A stretch of DNA of 64,000 bases, taken from assembly GCF_900188035.1 (NCBI RefSeq), contig NZ_FZNN01000001.1, positions 496,001 through 560,000 on the forward strand. The letters are read 5' to 3'. The notes beneath the pieces are model-generated. The model was not told the DNA's origin and did no database searches. It saw nothing but the letters and a program-made list of their open reading frames with translations. Source of the stretch: Puniceibacterium sediminis (lineage in GTDB: Bacteria > Pseudomonadota > Alphaproteobacteria > Rhodobacterales > Rhodobacteraceae). Positions 60,607-64,000 of the stretch are shown here, in pieces. The position numbers were made by a program, and so were the translations under genes. How positions within the stretch are numbered: the first letter of the stretch is position 1; every line of letters begins with the position of its first letter.

Positions 60607-60945
60607 ATGTCCGTCGCAGACCTTGATCCACTGTTTCCCCGTCGTAGCCGCCCCGGCTTGTTGCATCGCCTGTCAGGTTGGGCGCGTCGGCGCCGCAACC
60701 GTCGCCGGCTGGAATTGTTGCGCCAGGATCCGCATCTGGCGGCGGACATCGGCCTGCTGCAAAGACCGCTACGTTCTGCGGCGCCATCGACGGCGCCGCA
60801 CTGGTGCTTCAATTTGCCCGCAGCTGAAGCACCGTGGCCACAGCAGCAAGGATATCCAGGCGTTGAACAGGCTTCATCAGCCGGATGTCCTCTGGCCTCA
60901 ACCCATTGCCATGCACCATGGCTTCGGTGGCATATCCCGACATGA
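60607..60945 (+). CDS. DUF1127 small basic protein, SoxR-box controlled, with antisense C-terminal extension
   Basis: A 112-residue protein. Residues 22-50 are a DUF1127 core: arginine-rich WARRRRNRRRLELL followed by DPHLAADIGL. Such proteins are usually 45-75 residues; some in Rhodobacterales bind RNA and are linked to oxidative stress. From about residue 68 the frame runs antisense through the last 137 bp of the convergent histidine kinase gene and looks non-conserved (PWPQQQ, SAGCPLAS). AAGGAG stands six bases before the ATG. The SoxR box upstream suggests induction by redox-active compounds. Confidence 0.7.
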   Translation: MSVADLDPLFPRRSRPGLLHRLSGWARRRRNRRRLELLRQDPHLAADIGLLQRPLRSAAPSTAPHWCFNLPAAEAPWPQQQGYPGVEQASSAGCPLASTHCHAPWLRWHIPT

Positions 60946-63358
60946 AGACGACCGGTAAATCCGACCGTATCTGCCTGAGCGCCTTTGCCAGATGGGTTCC
61001 CTGCAATTTGCCCGGCATGACGATATCTGTCAGCAACAGATCGAATGTCGGATCTGCGTTGAAGACCGCAAAGGCCTTGTCCCCCGAGGAGGTCGCCGTC
61101 ACCACATAGCCCGCACGTTCAAGAATGGTCACCAGGGTCTTGCGAACGGCATCTTCATCTTCGGCGACCAGCACCCTTTGCCCGCGACCTGCAATCTCGC
61201 CTTCCGCGAATGTCGGACTGACGGATTCTTCCTTGCTGCCCTCCGCCGCAGGGAAAAACAGCTTGAACGTCGTGCCTTCACCGACTTCGGTATAGACTTG
61301 GACCGTTCCACCGGATTGCTTCATAAACCCTAGGATCATCGACAGCCCAAGCCCGGAGCCCGACCCCGGGGGTTTGGTCGTGAAAAACGGCTCGAAGATC
61401 GAGGCGCGATCGTCTTGCGCGATACCCTCTCCGGTGTCGCTGACGGCAAGCATGACATAGCGGCCCGGTGCCAGTGCCTCCTGGCGAGAGTCGACATAGC
61501 CTTGGTCGATGCGAAGATTGGCCGTCTCGATCGTCAGGTTGCCTTGCCCCGCCATGGCGTCGCGTGCGTTCAGGATAAGGTTCAGCAGCGCACTTTCCAA
61601 TGAGCTGCGGTCGACTGCGACGGGCCACAATTCGGGAACAAGAGATGTTCTTATCGAAATGCTTTCCGGCAGGGTGCGCCCCATCCAGGTCTTGGCGTCG
61701 CGCAACACATTATTGAGATCAAGAACCTCTGGCGTCAGCCGCGCCTTGCGCGCAAAGGACAACAAGTTCTTTGTCAGATCGGCCCCACGCAGCGCGGCGG
61801 TGATCGCCGCATTCCTCAGCACGTTCTGCGTCGCGGGATCGTTTTCATCGGCCAGCAATTCCAGATTGCCCAGGATCACCGCCAGCAGGTTGTTGAAGTC
61901 ATGCGCGACCCCGCCAGTCAGCAGCCCGATGCTTTCGCTTTTCTGCGCACGATAGGAAATCTCGCGCTCTTTCTCGACCTGCGCCATCACGTCGACTTCA
62001 TGGGTCACATCCAGAACGATGGACTCGATCAGCACGCAGCAGTCTTTGATGGTCGAGGCCCCGTGATAGTCCAGCCATCGGATCGTGCCGTCACGCGCCG
62101 TGATCCGATAGCGGTGCGAAACAGGCGTGCGGCTATCAATCCCGTTTGCGACCAGTGCATTGAAAAGATCAATGTCCGAAGGGTCGTGTGCCCGCATGAG
62201 CGCGTCGGAGTCCGCATAGATTTCCGCGTCCGTATAGCCCCAGATGTCCTGACATTTCGGGCTGATGTATAACAACTTCGGATTTTTCCGGTCGGTCATA
62301 TCAGACTGGAACATGACCCCCGGCAGATTCTCCGCGATCACTGCCAGACGATTAATCGTTTCCAATTGCCTTTGCTCGGCCTCGCGGATGTCTGTCAGGT
62401 CTGATTGTACGCCGAACACCCGGGTCGGCTTGCCGTCAGTGCCGCCTTCGCCAACCCAATACGCCCGGGCATAGCGCAGCGTTCCGTCCGGCCTGACCAC
62501 CCGGAAATCAACCCGGTCCCGCTCGCGCTCACCAGTATCAGATTTTTGAAATTCCGCTTGCAGACGGGGCAGGTCGTCGGGATGGATCAGCGTAGCCCAG
62601 GTAGACATCGGCACAAGTCCCGGTTCTCGATCCAGCCCATAAGCTGCCATCATGCCGGCGTCAAAATAAACGTCGGTATCGTCCACATTGCGCTCAAACA
62701 TTCCCATGCCGGAATGCTGCAATGAAAGATCCAGCCGCCTCGAAAGCTCAGCTGACCGCGCAGCCTCGGATGCGAATTTGGCCGCATAGATCAGGATTTG
62801 CCAGGTGATCAGGATGGATGTCGCGCCAACCGCGATGAACACCAGGGCAGACATTGCCGCAATCCTGTATCCATTGCCGGTTGGGATCGTTGGCCCGACA
62901 ATCACTATCGGCACCAGGAACAGCGCAGCAAACCCGCACAGCAGGTACCCTATGGCAAAGCGGGGTATGACCGGCCAGTCAGTGGGGGGGCGCAAATACC
63001 CAATGATTAGCCCGACCGTGGGAATGGCCAGACCCATGAACACTCCCACAATCGGGACCGGGCCGCTGTTGAACGAAACCATGAACGCAGCACAGGCACC
63101 GGCGATCAATGCGCCAATCGGCCCGCCAAGGTATCCGGCAAAGATGAGCGGCCCCGCGTTGGCATCAATTGGCACTTTCCGCGGCTCAAGCAGGTATGAA
63201 TCCAAGCTGAGCGCAATCACCAGGATACCGAAAACCACTCCCATCAACGTTTGTTGCAGTCGCTTCCGGCCCCTCAGATGTCCGGAAACAAAGATCGCGT
63301 AACAAAAAACTCCCGCAAGAAGAAGTGCCGTCAAACTTTGAAAAATTGATATGAACAT
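60809..63358 (-). CDS. Hybrid sensor histidine kinase (5TM-LYT type N-terminus, PAS, kinase, receiver)
   Basis: An 849-residue hybrid kinase. N-terminal membrane sensor of five to six helices in LytS/5TMR-LYT style (DANAGPLIFAGYLGGPIGAL), two PAS domains (about 205-325 and 335-455), the H-box GGVAHDFNNLLAVILGNLEL with His486, ATPase motifs NLILNARDAMAG and SDTGEGIAQDD, and a C-terminal receiver with D778 (LLLTDIVMP). The receiver may feed a phosphorelay; no response regulator with an output domain is adjacent. CAGGAG precedes the ATG at 63358. Signal unknown. Confidence 0.92.
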   Translation of the reverse strand: MFISIFQSLTALLLAGVFCYAIFVSGHLRGRKRLQQTLMGVVFGILVIALSLDSYLLEPRKVPIDANAGPLIFAGYLGGPIGALIAGACAAFMVSFNSGPVPIVGVFMGLAIPTVGLIIGYLRPPTDWPVIPRFAIGYLLCGFAALFLVPIVIVGPTIPTGNGYRIAAMSALVFIAVGATSILITWQILIYAAKFASEAARSAELSRRLDLSLQHSGMGMFERNVDDTDVYFDAGMMAAYGLDREPGLVPMSTWATLIHPDDLPRLQAEFQKSDTGERERDRVDFRVVRPDGTLRYARAYWVGEGGTDGKPTRVFGVQSDLTDIREAEQRQLETINRLAVIAENLPGVMFQSDMTDRKNPKLLYISPKCQDIWGYTDAEIYADSDALMRAHDPSDIDLFNALVANGIDSRTPVSHRYRITARDGTIRWLDYHGASTIKDCCVLIESIVLDVTHEVDVMAQVEKEREISYRAQKSESIGLLTGGVAHDFNNLLAVILGNLELLADENDPATQNVLRNAAITAALRGADLTKNLLSFARKARLTPEVLDLNNVLRDAKTWMGRTLPESISIRTSLVPELWPVAVDRSSLESALLNLILNARDAMAGQGNLTIETANLRIDQGYVDSRQEALAPGRYVMLAVSDTGEGIAQDDRASIFEPFFTTKPPGSGSGLGLSMILGFMKQSGGTVQVYTEVGEGTTFKLFFPAAEGSKEESVSPTFAEGEIAGRGQRVLVAEDEDAVRKTLVTILERAGYVVTATSSGDKAFAVFNADPTFDLLLTDIVMPGKLQGTHLAKALRQIRSDLPVVFMSGYATEAMVHGNGLRPEDIRLMKPVQRLDILAAVATVLQLRAN

Positions 63359-64000
<642 letters not shown>

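Overview
The window looks like chromosomal DNA of a GC-rich marine alphaproteobacterium of the order Rhodobacterales (Roseobacter group). This rests on gene content and order: nrdR-ribD-ribE; a cysG-DUF2849-cysI-cysH-DUF934-FNR assimilatory sulfur operon; a phnCDEE / phnGHIJKLNM C-P lyase locus; TRAP transporters; an XdhC/MoeA-like pair; a DksA lacking most zinc-finger cysteines; and a VPLPA-CTERM protein. No phage, integrase, intact insertion sequence, CRISPR array or rRNA was seen. One tRNA gene, tRNA-Val(UAC), is present. Both window edges cut genes: rpoD at the left and tgt at the right.

Layout. 1-5.2 kb: the end of rpoD, a DedA protein, a small exported protein, a poorly coding 0.8-kb stretch, then nrdR-ribD-ribE. 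5.2-11.7 kb: an MFS exporter, then a VWA (CoxE-like) protein and a MoxR ATPase separated by small stress-type genes. 11.9-16.4 kb: dksA, an FAD monooxygenase, xdhC with a molybdopterin-binding protein, and infC with an apparent ATA start. 16.5-22.8 kb: sulfate assimilation, with a divergent Lrp/AsnC regulator. 22.8-34.8 kb: a complete hexuronate and unsaturated-uronate catabolic cluster (uxaA, uxuA, uxuB, kduD, kduI, kdgF, a TRAP transporter, uxaC) transcribed away from a GntR regulator and kdgK. 35.0-46.7 kb: phosphonate uptake and C-P lyase in two consecutive operons, each preceded by Pho-box-like heptamers in 11-bp phase, with a histidine-phosphatase-like gene inserted between phnI and phnJ. 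46.8-54.6 kb: an orphan cytochrome P450 and a dctB-dctD-dctPQM C4-dicarboxylate TRAP system. 54.8-64 kb: a VPLPA-CTERM protein, tpiA, Fe-S assembly genes, a RimB-RimK fusion, tRNA-Val, soxR with a near-consensus SoxR box facing a DUF1127 gene, a hybrid histidine kinase and the start of tgt.

How the genes work together. The uronate cluster takes up uronates or unsaturated uronates and funnels them through KduI/KduD or UxaC-UxuB-UxuA/UxaA to 2-keto-3-deoxygluconate, which KdgK phosphorylates; no KDPG aldolase or polysaccharide lyase lies in the window. The sulfur operon makes siroheme (CysG), reduces APS/PAPS (CysH) and then sulfite (CysI), with a ferredoxin-NADP reductase as the probable electron entry because no CysJ flavoprotein is present. 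The Phn locus imports phosphonate and cleaves the C-P bond under likely PhoB control.

Most unusual points: an identical 33-bp block built of CGTATGG heptamers at 11-bp spacing, present twice in opposite orientation near the two ends of the window; a DctD-type regulator missing both the Walker A lysine and the GAFTGA loop yet facing two palindromic sites 33 bp apart; the phosphatase-like gene inside the C-P lyase operon; SoxR apparently controlling a DUF1127 protein; and strong hairpins directly after all three solute-binding-protein genes. All calls are from reading the sequence only; no database search was run.
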